Source: JAFGGG01 sp964638895 (lineage in GTDB: Bacteria > Spirochaetota > Spirochaetia > SZUA-6 > RPPD01). From it: 64,000 nucleotides of DNA. The DNA is taken from NCBI GenBank assembly GCA_964638895.1, contig CAZWYY010000008.1, forward strand, positions 14,967 to 78,966, read 5' to 3'. The notes beneath the pieces were generated by a model. The model saw only the letters and a list, made by a program, of their open reading frames with translations. It was not told the origin of the DNA and ran no database searches. Below, piece by piece: positions 55,755-64,000 of the stretch. Each line of letters begins with the position of its first letter. The first letter of the stretch is position 1. The position numbers and the translations under genes are program-made.

Positions 55755-56038
55755 CTATTCCGCTTTTTTCTCTCATATTGAATTTCCCCGTTAATTTCAT
55801 CAAGGGTGACGGCGCTTTTCCCCGTTTTTACCGCGTACTGCTGCATCTGCTTTACCGCGTTTACGGCCCTGGCCCTTCTGACGGCGGATACCGTTTCTTC
55901 CAGGTTTGAATCGCTGAGAGGCGTTAAAAGTGCTATCGGTTTTCCATTGTTGGTGATAATCAATTCCTGTTCTTCGATCAGTTCCTTCCACACTTTGGCC
56001 GGGGAGGTTCTTAGATCCCTTACGGAAATAAATTTCAT
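55751..56038 (-). CDS. Phd/YefM-family antitoxin
   Basis: From ATG 56038, behind AAGGAGATTATAT, this is 95 residues. The N-terminus (MKFISVRDLRTSPAKVWKEL, ITNNGKPIALLTP) is typical of the Phd/YefM DNA-binding fold; the C-terminal half is charged and helical and should wrap the toxin. It is expected to repress its own promoter (56057-56085), whose -10 box overlaps the dyad AATAT-ACC-ATATT. The longer open frame to 56074 has no ribosome site. Confidence 0.87.
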   Translation of the reverse strand: MKFISVRDLRTSPAKVWKELIEEQELIITNNGKPIALLTPLSDSNLEETVSAVRRARAVNAVKQMQQYAVKTGKSAVTLDEINGEIQYERKKRNR

Positions 56039-56056
56039 ATATAATCTCCTTGCATG

Positions 56057-56085
56057 AATATACCATATTGTCACTTAATTGTCAA
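56057..56085 (-). promoter_or_regulatory. Toxin-antitoxin promoter with operator-like dyad
   Basis: Read on the minus strand: perfect TTGACA (56085-56080), a 17-nt spacer and TATATT (56062-56057). The dyad AATAT-ACC-ATATT (56057-56069) covers the -10 box, and TTGTCA is directly repeated nearby (56069-56074, 56079-56084), both plausible antitoxin sites. Confidence 0.75.
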
Positions 56086-56127
56086 CAAATAACGGTGGCA
56101 AAAACATGTCCGACTCATGGATAAACC

Positions 56128-56205
56128 CAGATTACACAGATACATATTCTTTTAATAAAAATCCGCGTAATCCATCTTAATCAGTGTAATCTGTGTTTTT
56201 TGATG
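56128..56205 (-). repeat. Dispersed hairpin repeat, copy B (inverted relative to copy A)
   Basis: CAGATTACAC (56128-56137) pairs with GTGTAATCTG (56184-56193). Read on the minus strand it shares ACACAGATT, CGCGGATTT, TTAAAAG and ATCTGTG in the same order as copy A. On the plus strand the second arm is followed by TGTTTTTTG and might work as a weak terminator. Confidence 0.65.
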
Positions 56206-56291
56206 GGATCAACAGTCTAAATACGGATACCGGATACAGTGGAAAAACCATCCGCAATCGCTTACAATAATAACGGAGGGAGTATCCTGCT

Positions 56292-57866
56292 ATGAGACAT
56301 TCGATAATTACACTCATTATTTTACTCGTGCTTGTATGCGCGGCGCCTGGTTTTGCCCAAAACACCGGCCCGTTTACGGGCATAACGCTTAAAAAGGGAA
56401 GCGTGGTGGATGTCTATGATTCCGGCGCATTAAAACGGTTTACTCCCGCCGGAGTATTTAAGGCCGAAAATGGGGCGATCGTAAAGCCCGGTACAGAGGT
56501 AGAAGCCTGGGAGAACGGCGCGCTGAAATCTTGCATCCTGAACGCGGATTTGAAGGCCCCTAATGGCATGGTGCCGGCGGCGGGCTCCCCGGCGGGCTGG
56601 TATGCGGACGGCACCCTCGCGCGGGCGGTGCTCAAGGAAGACTGGAAAGACGCCAAGGGAAGAATAGTCCAGGCCGACGCGGAGGTTCTCTTTTATGAGA
56701 CCGGCGCCCCGCAGGAGTTTACCCTGGCCGAGGATTTTGAGTCGAACGGGTTAATCCTAAAAGGCGGCGCGCGCCTTTCCCTCTTTCCTGACGGCGAGGG
56801 GAAAAAATGCACGCTTGCCCGGGAATGGCGCGCCCCGAACGGGATACTCCTGGAAGCGGGCGGGACGCTTGAGGTCTATACCAGCGGGGTGCCCAGGGAG
56901 TTCACCCTGGCCGAGAACTGGACCGCCCCGAACGGAACTGTGCTTATGGCACACTTTCCGGTACACTGCTATGAGGACGGCTCGTTCGAAAGCTGCACCC
57001 TGGGCCTGGATTTTACCAGCTCGAACGGTATGGTCTGGAAGGCGGGAAGCCCGGTGCTTTATTATCCCGGCGGCCTTATCCGCGAGTTCACCCTGGCCGG
57101 GGACTTCGCTGCCCCCGCCGGCTTCACGCTGAAGGCGGGAACCACCGCTTCATTTTTTAAAAACGGAACGCCGGAGCGGTACACCCTGGCCTCCGACTGG
57201 AAAACACCGGCGGGAAACACCCTCAAGGGTGGTACGACTATTGAGTTTTATGAAAGCGGGGGCTCAAAATCCTATACCATTGCCGAGGACTGGGCCACCA
57301 CGTTCGGGGTGGTTCTGAAGGCCGGAAGCCGGGTGGAAACCTATGAGAACGGCTTTCCCATGAAATATACATTGACCGGAGACCATCCGAACCCCAACGG
57401 CCTCATAGAAATGGCAGGGACCGAGGTGGAGATCTACAAAAATGCAAATCCGAAAAGATTCACCCTTGCGCGTGACTGGAAAAGCGATAAGACCGGTATT
57501 ATCCTTAAGTCAGGCACCGAGGTCTCGTTTTTTGAAGACGGTTCTCTCCGTTCTTTTACCCCGGCCGAAAATTTGAAAGTGCCGAACGGCATGCTCGCCG
57601 GGGCGGGTAACGAGATTCTTTTTTTTGAGAATGGTAATGTGCATACATGCACCCTGGCCCGGGACTGGAAAGCGTCGAACGGCATGGTTCTGAAGGCCGG
57701 CACGGTCGCGGAGTTTCACGAGAACGGGAATTTGGCGCGGATCACCCTGACCGCAGACCATGCGGATACAGGCGGCGCGGTGTTTAAGGCAGGCACGGTC
57801 GTGCTTTTGAACGACAATAACCGGCCTGTTTCGTTCACCCTGGCTAATGATTGGACCATAAAATGA
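56292..57866 (+). CDS. Secreted tandem-repeat protein, 16 units of ~31 residues
   Basis: This 524-residue protein has a signal peptide (residues 1 to ~23, ending GFAQN); the rest is 16 consecutive degenerate repeats of 30-32 residues. The unit reads roughly LKAGTxVxFYENGxPxxFTL, then AxDWxxPNG. The most constant positions are the AG near the start, the (E/D/N)G turn, TLA and the W/F before the NG pair. Several units alternate EFTL with CTL. The pattern is reminiscent of beta-hairpin repeats such as MORN/YwqK but is not identical. GGAGGGAG precedes the start. No catalytic domain is present; it may be a surface or periplasmic scaffold. Confidence 0.8.
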   Translation: MRHSIITLIILLVLVCAAPGFAQNTGPFTGITLKKGSVVDVYDSGALKRFTPAGVFKAENGAIVKPGTEVEAWENGALKSCILNADLKAPNGMVPAAGSPAGWYADGTLARAVLKEDWKDAKGRIVQADAEVLFYETGAPQEFTLAEDFESNGLILKGGARLSLFPDGEGKKCTLAREWRAPNGILLEAGGTLEVYTSGVPREFTLAENWTAPNGTVLMAHFPVHCYEDGSFESCTLGLDFTSSNGMVWKAGSPVLYYPGGLIREFTLAGDFAAPAGFTLKAGTTASFFKNGTPERYTLASDWKTPAGNTLKGGTTIEFYESGGSKSYTIAEDWATTFGVVLKAGSRVETYENGFPMKYTLTGDHPNPNGLIEMAGTEVEIYKNANPKRFTLARDWKSDKTGIILKSGTEVSFFEDGSLRSFTPAENLKVPNGMLAGAGNEILFFENGNVHTCTLARDWKASNGMVLKAGTVAEFHENGNLARITLTADHADTGGAVFKAGTVVLLNDNNRPVSFTLANDWTIK

Positions 57867-57965
57867 AGGTCCGCGGCGATTACAATGAAAGGATGCTGCG
57901 GAGGCATGTCCACGGATTTAATGTAGAATCCTCCGTTTATCCCGCCTGGTTCTCTCGAAACCATC

Positions 57966-58565
57966 TCACCATATACCGGGTAACAACCGGTATTTCACTG
58001 TTTTCCGGTATTCCCCGTATCCCGGCAGGTTGGTTTTCAGGAACCCGTCCTCGTACGCCGCCAGAAGGAAATATCCGGCAATCACCAAGAGACAGGCCGG
58101 TACATTCCACCAGGCCGGGAAGACGAGGACCGCGCCCGGATATATCGCCAGGTTCCCGGCGTATAAAGGATGCCGGATAACCCCGTACGGTCCCTCGCTC
58201 ACAATGCGATGGCCCTCCCGTATTTCGACCCCTCCGCTCCAGAATCGCCGAAGGTATTTGTAGCGGACATAAAATTCGAACGCAATGCCCATACCTGTTA
58301 AAACGGCTCCCGTTGCCGTAATCCACACACTGTTCATCCATAAGAAATCAGCGAAGAGTCCCAGGCAGATCAGGGGTTGGGACAGAAACATGATCAACCC
58401 GGCAAAACCGATACAAAGCATGGCAACGACAAAAACGGGCCTTCCGCTTTTGTCGGGTGTCTTCCGGGGCGCATCCTTAACAATGGAAGTGCCTGCCTTG
58501 AAATACACAAGTACCCAGGTCAAAGAACAGGCGAAGATGAACCAACGTAAAAATAGTACTATCAT
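57966..58565 (-). CDS. ICMT/PEMT-family membrane methyltransferase
   Basis: From ATG 58565 this is 199 residues with five or so membrane spans. The SAM-binding signature of isoprenylcysteine/phospholipid methyltransferases is clear: GPYGVIRHPLYAGNL near residue 125, and EDGFLKTNLPGYGEYRK near the end. Bacterial members methylate lipids or unknown substrates, since prenylated proteins are absent. AGAGGGGAG lies eight bases before ATG 58565, so this start is preferred over 58601. It converges with the repeat protein. Confidence 0.88.
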   Translation of the reverse strand: MIVLFLRWFIFACSLTWVLVYFKAGTSIVKDAPRKTPDKSGRPVFVVAMLCIGFAGLIMFLSQPLICLGLFADFLWMNSVWITATGAVLTGMGIAFEFYVRYKYLRRFWSGGVEIREGHRIVSEGPYGVIRHPLYAGNLAIYPGAVLVFPAWWNVPACLLVIAGYFLLAAYEDGFLKTNLPGYGEYRKTVKYRLLPGIW

Positions 58566-58631
58566 CCGGACAACTCCCCTCTGGAAAAACAGATTTCGCA
58601 TCTATCCGGGCTTCGTGCCGGACTGTCGTCC

Positions 58632-58660
58632 ATGTTAGTCGGATAATCGCTTTTTGACAA
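58632..58660 (-). promoter_or_regulatory. Promoter for the ICMT-like gene
   Basis: Read on the minus strand: TTGTCA (58660-58655), a 17-nt spacer and TAACAT (58637-58632), giving a ~60-nt leader. Confidence 0.45.
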
Positions 58661-58748
58661 GCTCCGGCCGGACCCCGCGGACAGGACGCCCGACCGTCGG
58701 GTAATACCTTTCCTCACGCCCCCGAATGAAGGTGGATTATGATTTTAT

Positions 58749-58777
58749 TTGACAAATCATATTTCATGGATTACTAT
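58749..58777 (+). promoter_or_regulatory. Promoter for the SAM methyltransferase gene
   Basis: TTGACA (58749-58754), a 17-nt spacer and TACTAT (58772-58777), followed by AAAGGAGAG before ATG 58816. Confidence 0.65.
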
Positions 58778-58815
58778 CTTTCCAATTAATAATTTTAAAG
58801 GAGAGTCAGAAAATT

Positions 58816-59571
58816 ATGGCCTTAGAAAAGAAACAAAATTTTCAAAATCCTTGGCTTGACGTGGAAAACCAAGAGTTGCCGGATTTCTACGTAGATTTCG
58901 CTGATCTGTTCATTCTTGAAAGAAAGCGCACAGCGAAGATCATGGTTGATATTTTCGGTTACCATTTTATGAAACCGGAAAATCTTATTCTTTTGGACCT
59001 GGGATGCGGAGACGGCGCGTTGACGAAAAGAATTCATGAACGATATCCTGACAATAATTTTACCCTCATGGACGGCTCAAAGGCCATGATCGAAAAAGCA
59101 GCCGAAAATCTTAAAGGCAATAATATTACCTTTATCGCCCGAAATTTTGAGGATTATATTGCAGCCTCAAATGATTTTTTCAAATATGATTTCATCTATA
59201 CGGCTTTGGCTACACATCATCTGGATTTCTTGGGAAAGGTTGCATTGTATTCCAGGATTTTTAAAGCACTCAATTTTGGCGGATTGTTCATCAACATTGA
59301 CGCGGTTGCTCCGGTTTCGGAAAGGAGTGCGGAGTGGCAGCTTCGCATGTGGAAGGATTGGATAAGCGAAACAGTAAACAGAAGTGCTGTTGAAAACAAG
59401 GAACAAAAAATTATCGAGCTTCACAATATTGCGGATAATAACCACAAGGATGACATGCCGAGCGGCTTGGAAGATCAGATTGCTGAAATGAGAAAAATCG
59501 GGTTCAGTGATGTGGATTGCTATTATAAATATGGATGCTTCGCACTCTTTGGAGGAACGAAACCAGCTTAA
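58816..59571 (+). CDS. Class I SAM-dependent methyltransferase
   Basis: This 251-residue protein has the SAM-binding motif I LLDLGCGDGALTKRI near residue 60, followed by TLMDGSKAMIEKA (the ribose-binding acidic loop) and FKYDFIYTALATHHL (motif IV region). The substrate is unknown; the fold resembles small-molecule methyltransferases of the UbiE/Trans-aconitate type. Its codons are richer in A and T (ATT, AAT, AAA) than those of the surrounding genes, which suggests a recent acquisition. It has its own promoter. Confidence 0.88.
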   Translation: MALEKKQNFQNPWLDVENQELPDFYVDFADLFILERKRTAKIMVDIFGYHFMKPENLILLDLGCGDGALTKRIHERYPDNNFTLMDGSKAMIEKAAENLKGNNITFIARNFEDYIAASNDFFKYDFIYTALATHHLDFLGKVALYSRIFKALNFGGLFINIDAVAPVSERSAEWQLRMWKDWISETVNRSAVENKEQKIIELHNIADNNHKDDMPSGLEDQIAEMRKIGFSDVDCYYKYGCFALFGGTKPA

Positions 59572-59671
59572 TCCGGTGTATTAGGTGAGTGCCCCTAAGC
59601 CCGGCCAAACTTGTCTGCGAGCCGCTTGTATGCCCGGGATACGGTTCGGCGAAGGGAGACGAAAACACATA

Positions 59672-60553
59672 TTGAACCCGAATGTTAGAGAGAGAACAAA
59701 ACGAGAGTATGAAATCAGGATCAACAGGGTCATCGATTTCATTCACGAGCACGTGAGCGAGGAATTGTCGCTCGAGAAACTGGCCTCCATAGCCCCGTTT
59801 TCCGTTTTTCATTTTCACAGGATCTTTACGGCCCTCACAGGCGACTCACCGCGTGATTTTGCGCAGCGGCTTCGTTTGGAAAAGGCGGCCAACAGGCTTT
59901 GCCACGACAGCGAGGTGCCGCTTACGGAGCTCGCCTTTTCCCTGGGATTCTCGTCCTCATCGGTATTCGCCCGCGCGTTCAAGAAGTATTTCGGCGTGAG
60001 CGCAAGCGTATATCGCCGTTCCGCGTCCCCAAAGCAAATCCCGAGCGATTCCTGTTTTGTAATCGACAATGTTCCCGGCCCTTCCGCCGCGGTGCGAATA
60101 ACGGCGTTCCCGGAATTGCATATCGCCTACATACGCAGGTTTGGGGCATACGACAGGGGACTTTCCGAAGCGTACAAAAAACTGTTCAAATGGGCGGGCC
60201 CAAGGGGGCTCATCAATCCGGATACGCTCGTAATCGGGATTGCGTATGACAATCCCCATATCACCCCTGAAAAGCAATGCCGGTATGACGCGTGTATTAC
60301 CATTCCCGCGCATACGACACCCTTGCCGCAGATCAACACGACAACGCTCAAACCGGGACCATGCGCCGTATATGAATTCCGCGGAGAGGGCGGCGACCTG
60401 GAGGATGCGTTCCATGCGCTCTATGTGCAATGGCTGCCGTTCAGCGGATACATACCGGGTAACACTGCTCCGTTCATCATTCATAAGGGGAAGAGGGATC
60501 TTTCGGAAAAGAAACTGTCGCTTGATGTCTGTCTGCCCGTGGTGCCGCTCTAG
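59672..60553 (+). CDS. AraC-family regulator with GyrI-like effector domain
   Basis: From TTG 59672, with GAAGGGAG upstream, this is 293 residues. Two AraC helix-turn-helix motifs occupy residues ~15-110 (LASIAPFSVFHFHRIFTAL, TELAFSLGFSSSSVFARAFK). A GyrI/AraC_E_bind domain fills ~135-290 (ELHIAYIRRFGAYDRGLSEA, GPCAVYEFRGEGGDLEDAF). This Rob/SbmC-like layout often binds small toxic or amphipathic compounds. ATG 59630 or GTG 59585 are alternative starts with weaker ribosome sites. The target may be the methyltransferase before it or the membrane protein after it. Confidence 0.87.
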   Translation: MNPNVRERTKREYEIRINRVIDFIHEHVSEELSLEKLASIAPFSVFHFHRIFTALTGDSPRDFAQRLRLEKAANRLCHDSEVPLTELAFSLGFSSSSVFARAFKKYFGVSASVYRRSASPKQIPSDSCFVIDNVPGPSAAVRITAFPELHIAYIRRFGAYDRGLSEAYKKLFKWAGPRGLINPDTLVIGIAYDNPHITPEKQCRYDACITIPAHTTPLPQINTTTLKPGPCAVYEFRGEGGDLEDAFHALYVQWLPFSGYIPGNTAPFIIHKGKRDLSEKKLSLDVCLPVVPL

Positions 60554-60696
60554 AAAAAAGCAAGATCTGCAAACAAAATAGCAAACCGTGGAAAGCCATC
60601 TCCGTATGGAGTATGTTATGTTTTGGTTAAAATAAATCACGGGCCAAGCGTCATTCCCATAGAACCGCTTCTCCCGGAAAGACAAAAGGAGCGGAT

Positions 60697-61485
60697 ATGC
60701 GATTTTCAAGCGCCATGAAAAGCCTTTTTACGTTCAGGTGGAACCCGGGGCGGGATACACTCTTTGCGTTTTGTCTCGGACTTGCGGTGATCGGGGCAAG
60801 CGTTCTCTTGTTGTTGTTCAACGGCTTCGGTCAAATCGAACATGTAATCGGATTCTTCATCGTAAGGGACCTCTTTCAAATGCTCATTCTGGGAATAGCG
60901 CTTCCGCTCTGGTACATACTTGTCATCAAGAAACAAACTGTGAGCGACTACGGCGTCACGATGAAAAACTGGAAGAGAAATCTCATCATCAACGTAATAT
61001 TAACGATTGGATTGTTTTTCGTTTTTCTGAAAGATGGAGCGCCCGCCATGGAACGCGTGTTCGCCGATCCGAACGTGATCGGACCCATGTTCTGGCTTCT
61101 TTTCGGCGGGATTTTCGAAGTGTTCTTCTTCTATTCCTTCATACGCACTGTTTTTGAGCGGGCATTCGGCGTTCTGCCGTCGATTCTCATCACGGCGGTC
61201 CTGTACAGCTTCCACCACGCGGGGTTTCAACCTGAATTCGGGAAGCTTATCCTGGTAGGTGTTTTGATGGCTTCTCTTTTCAGGCTCGGCGGGAGCTTTT
61301 TGATCATTTTCCCCTTTTTCTGGTGGTTGGGCGCGGGCTGGGACGTGCTTGTCAACTCACAAACCGCGGCGGCGAACCTATATGTATTCATATGGCCGAG
61401 ACTGATCATTGATGTTCTGGTTCTCGCCGGTATTCTCTTTGTTTTTTACCGGAGACGGTACCGGCTCCGCAATGTGAAAGCATGA
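60697..61485 (+). CDS. CPBP-like multi-span membrane protein, degenerate active site
   Basis: This 262-residue protein has about seven hydrophobic spans. The segment GGIFEVFFFYSFIRTVFERA followed by SFHHAGF resembles the CPBP (CaaX protease and bacteriocin-processing) family, but the first motif reads EV instead of EE, so peptidase activity is doubtful. AAAGGAG precedes ATG 60697. It follows the AraC-type regulator by 143 bp on the same strand and could be its target. Confidence 0.6.
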   Translation: MRFSSAMKSLFTFRWNPGRDTLFAFCLGLAVIGASVLLLLFNGFGQIEHVIGFFIVRDLFQMLILGIALPLWYILVIKKQTVSDYGVTMKNWKRNLIINVILTIGLFFVFLKDGAPAMERVFADPNVIGPMFWLLFGGIFEVFFFYSFIRTVFERAFGVLPSILITAVLYSFHHAGFQPEFGKLILVGVLMASLFRLGGSFLIIFPFFWWLGAGWDVLVNSQTAAANLYVFIWPRLIIDVLVLAGILFVFYRRRYRLRNVKA

Positions 61486-61679
61486 TATGACCGACGCCGA
61501 ACAAGCCAAGCCATAGCGCCGTACGTCTCCGGAGCGCGATCGTATGGAACAGCGACACATCGGAGGCTCAGCGCGGCCTTCTTCCGGCCGAACGGACTAA
61601 ACATGATAATAAACAAACACCACTTCACAAAAAAAACGATTTGTTTTACAATATACCGCTTGTTTAACTTAATTATTAT

Positions 61680-62380
61680 ATGGTGATGTTCAAGTACGTC
61701 AAAGATAAATTTACAGATTTTAAAATCCAGACCAGCATAATTATCGTTTTTGTTGCGGTATTTCTTTCATTCATTATTATTAATCCCAGGGTCTTTTTCA
61801 GTTATCATATTTACTCCTCCTTTATGTCCACCATTCCCTTTATGGGGATAATGGTGCTGGCCTTAACCCCCATTATTATTTTAGGCGAGATGGACCTTTC
61901 CTTTCCCTCCGTACTGGCAATCTCGGCCTGGGTTTTTGCCAAGGTGTTTGTACTGACCCAAAATATTTTTGTGGCCCTGTTCGCCGGTCTTCTCATGGGT
62001 ATGCTGGCGGGCTTGATTAATTCAGTATTAATTGTCAGGTTCGGTATTCCTTCCATTGTGGCCACACTGGGGACCATGTTTTTCTGGCGCGGCGCGGTGA
62101 ACGTGCTTTCGCAAGGCACCGGTATCCCATTGTTAAATATACAAGATTCGATCATGTACAATTTATTGGTAGGACGCATAGCCGGCATAATACCGGCCCA
62201 GGTGATCTGGTTTTTTCTGATCAGCATCGGTTTCCTTTTAATCTTAAAATACTATCGCTTCAGCACCCACATCCTGTTTACCGGTAATGTGCAGAACAAT
62301 CCGGGAGTAACCAATAAGAAAATCAAACTGATTAAAACGGTTGTCTTCTGCCAAATGAGTTTGTTTTCCGCTTTTGCGGG
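61680..62380 (+). CDS. Sugar-type ABC transporter permease (RbsC family), 3' end lost in gap
   Basis: The frame from ATG 61680 runs 233 codons into the N-run with no stop. It encodes spans typical of BPD_transp_2 permeases: IMVLALTPIIILGEMDLSFP near residue 65 and FGIPSIVATLGTMFFWRG near residue 120. The cytoplasmic GNVQNNPGVTNKKIKLIK corresponds to the GGN-x-x-A-A coupling loop of ribose/xylose permeases. Family members import monosaccharides or related compounds with an ATPase and a binding protein, neither visible here. No Shine-Dalgarno sequence is present; ATG 61686 is an alternative start. Confidence 0.85.
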
Positions 62381-62480
62381 NNNNNNNNNNNNNNNNNNNN
62401 NNNNNNNNNNNNNNNNNNNNNNNNNNNNNNNNNNNNNNNNNNNNNNNNNNNNNNNNNNNNNNNNNNNNNNNNNNNNNNNN
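62381..62480. other. Scaffold gap, 100 N
   Basis: Exactly 100 undetermined bases, the conventional filler for a gap of unknown size. It removes the 3' end of the permease gene and, probably, the 5' part of the kinase gene. Confidence 0.98.
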
Positions 62481-64000
62481 ATGGATAATACGACCGACAA
62501 TATCTATTTTAAAGACCGTAAATCCCGTTTTGTGCTGATAAATTCAGGCTACGCAAAATGGCTCGGTTTAAGAGACTCGTCCCAAGCCGTCGGCAAAACG
62601 GACAATGATTTTTTCAGACGCGAAATCGCCGGCCGTAACAAAAAGGAGGAAGGCCGAATCCTCGAAACCGGAGAGTCCGTCAGCCTGGAAGTACAGGAGG
62701 AAATTCCCGGAAAGAAAACCATGGCCTGGATTCTGACAAAGAAATTCCCTTTTTATAACGACAAAGGCGAGTTAATCGGCACCTTCGGCATTACCCGTGA
62801 CATTACCGATAAAAATATAGCGGTTCAGCGGGAAAAGGAAATGCAGCAGAAAATCCTGGCCGAAAGGGAGGAGGCCGGCCGCCAGAAAACCACATTCTTT
62901 ATTAATCTGGCCCATGAAATAAAAACCCCCTTGACCCTGATTAAAAATTATCTTGAAAAATACATCGCCAAAAAGGGTATGGATGACGACATCCGCATTA
63001 TAAAACAAAACCTGGATAAAATGATCAGGGATATCGTCAATTATATGGATGCCGAGAAGCTTTCCAAAGAACAGATTTTTTATGATCATGATCAGATAAT
63101 ATGCCTGTCCGATATTTTAAGGAATAAAATCATATTATTTGAAAGTCTGGCCAGGGATAAGCAGCTTAAGCTGTATTCCCAGCTTGAAGAAGACGTGTAT
63201 CTCAAGGCCGATCCCTATGCCATAGACCGCGTGATCAACAACCTGATCGATAACTCGATCAAATACACTAATCCCGGGGGTAACATTGAAATCACCCTGT
63301 CGGTGTTAAACGGATCGATTATGATTAAAGTCAGTGATTCCGGCATCGGCATGACGGAAGAACAGCAAAAATACATCTTTAAGGCCTTTCATCAGCTTTC
63401 ACACGCCAAACGGAATATCCAGGGGATCGGTATGGGGCTTTATATAGTAAAAAAGATCGTGGATTCGCTTAACGGAAAACTGATCGTTGAAAGCTGTCCG
63501 GACCGGGGTACCTGCTTTTCGGTAATATTGCATAAACATGTGATCACCGAAAAAGATTATATCCTGAAGAACATCCATGTATCCCAACCGATCCAAAGGG
63601 GATACGGTATGCAGGAATTAAAGGAGGATAGTATTCAACCCGGCAAACAGAATATTCTCCTGGTTGATGATAATGTTGAGCTGCTTGTTTTTCTGCAATC
63701 AAGCTTAAAACAAAAATACAATGTGTTTTTCGCCTTTAACGGCAGGCAGGCGCTCGAGAAACTGAAGAGTATTCCGGTGCCCGATTTGATTATTTCCGAT
63801 ATCATGATGGATGAAATGGACGGCCACCGGTTTTTAAAATCCCTTTCCGTAACCGACGATTACAAGCATATTCCGTTTATTTTCCTGACGGTCAAAGATA
63901 CTATTGATGACAAGTTAAAGGGCCTAATTGAAGGGGCCGTGGATTATATTTTCAAGCCGTTTTTAATCGATGAGGTTATGGTGAAAACCGAAAATATCCT
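62481..64000 (+). CDS. PAS / histidine kinase / receiver hybrid (both ends incomplete)
   Basis: The frame is open from the gap to the window end (506 codons). Residues ~1-112 form a PAS domain (IYFKDRKSRFVLINSGYAKW to FGITRDITDKN). HisKA follows with the phospho-accepting His in NLAHEIKTPLTLI (~150), then HATPase_c (NLIDNSIKYTNPGG, DSGIGM, GIGMGLYIVKKI, ~190-355). A receiver has LLVDDN, the Asp in DLIISDIMMDEMDG and the Lys in YIFKPF (~390-505). ATG 62481 reads as mid-PAS-linker, so more sensor sequence is likely lost in the gap. An output domain may lie beyond the window. Confidence 0.92.
   Translation, partial: MDNTTDNIYFKDRKSRFVLINSGYAKWLGLRDSSQAVGKTDNDFFRREIAGRNKKEEGRILETGESVSLEVQEEIPGKKTMAWILTKKFPFYNDKGELIGTFGITRDITDKNIAVQREKEMQQKILAEREEAGRQKTTFFINLAHEIKTPLTLIKNYLEKYIAKKGMDDDIRIIKQNLDKMIRDIVNYMDAEKLSKEQIFYDHDQIICLSDILRNKIILFESLARDKQLKLYSQLEEDVYLKADPYAIDRVINNLIDNSIKYTNPGGNIEITLSVLNGSIMIKVSDSGIGMTEEQQKYIFKAFHQLSHAKRNIQGIGMGLYIVKKIVDSLNGKLIVESCPDRGTCFSVILHKHVITEKDYILKNIHVSQPIQRGYGMQELKEDSIQPGKQNILLVDDNVELLVFLQSSLKQKYNVFFAFNGRQALEKLKSIPVPDLIISDIMMDEMDGHRFLKSLSVTDDYKHIPFIFLTVKDTIDDKLKGLIEGAVDYIFKPFLIDEVMVKTENI

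Noticed and set aside
61570..61610. GCGGCC / GGCCGA hairpin after the CPBP-like gene as a terminator
   Set aside because: The stem is short and no T-run follows.

Overview
The window is one side of a spirochaete-like chromosome, at roughly 50-55% G+C by eye. The assignment rests on several genes together: an alanyl-tRNA synthetase without the C-terminal C-Ala domain (597 residues), a complete V/A-type ATPase operon with no F-type ATPase, a 1000-residue TPR membrane protein resembling the spirochaete flagellar collar protein FlcA, a DUF5312-like protein, an LptD/OstA-like outer-membrane protein, and many TPR proteins. I cannot name a genus. A run of 100 N at 62381-62480 shows that this is a scaffold. 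I found no rRNA, tRNA or CRISPR array.

Layout. 1-2.7 kb: 3' part of a HEAT-repeat/adenylate cyclase fusion. 2.7-9.7 kb: a cobalamin riboswitch followed by an overlapping operon for a TonB-dependent receptor, ExbB, ExbD, TonB and an M16C zinc protease. 9.8-20.5 kb: envelope and cell-surface genes (DUF5312-like protein, small secreted protein, mannose-1-phosphate guanylyltransferase, FlcA-like collar protein, CBM48-like secreted protein, helical protein, outer-membrane barrel) plus ilvE. 20.6-28 kb: NUDIX, short RecQ, FecR-domain protein, alaS, two TPR-type genes and an orphan hisB. 28-41 kb: uvrA-lptD, then phoH-pgpH-ybeY-corC-TPR, the conserved RNA-maturation/c-di-AMP neighbourhood. 41-44.8 kb: gap-pgk-tpiA-secG, closed by a clear intrinsic terminator. 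44.8-55.3 kb: V-type ATPase genes in the order H, C, I, K, F, E, A, B, D, followed in the same direction by a universal stress protein, a PTS EIIA-like protein and a nitrilase-family amidase.

55.3-61.7 kb looks accessory. It holds a Phd/PIN toxin-antitoxin pair bracketed by inverted copies of a dispersed hairpin repeat, a secreted protein made of 16 degenerate repeats of about 31 residues, an ICMT-type membrane methyltransferase, an A+T-rich SAM methyltransferase, an AraC/GyrI-like regulator and a CPBP-like membrane protein. 61.7-64 kb holds a truncated sugar ABC permease, the scaffold gap, and a PAS-histidine kinase-receiver hybrid that runs off the end.

Promoters are often readable as TTGANN-N17/18-TANNNT. 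Several put the predicted transcription start within 0-10 nt of the start codon (alaS, hisB, the 19276 minus-strand gene, the 17592 gene, probably the NUDIX gene), which suggests leaderless or nearly leaderless transcripts. Two genes appear to use rare start codons (CTG for phoH, possibly ATT for the 19.4 kb barrel gene).
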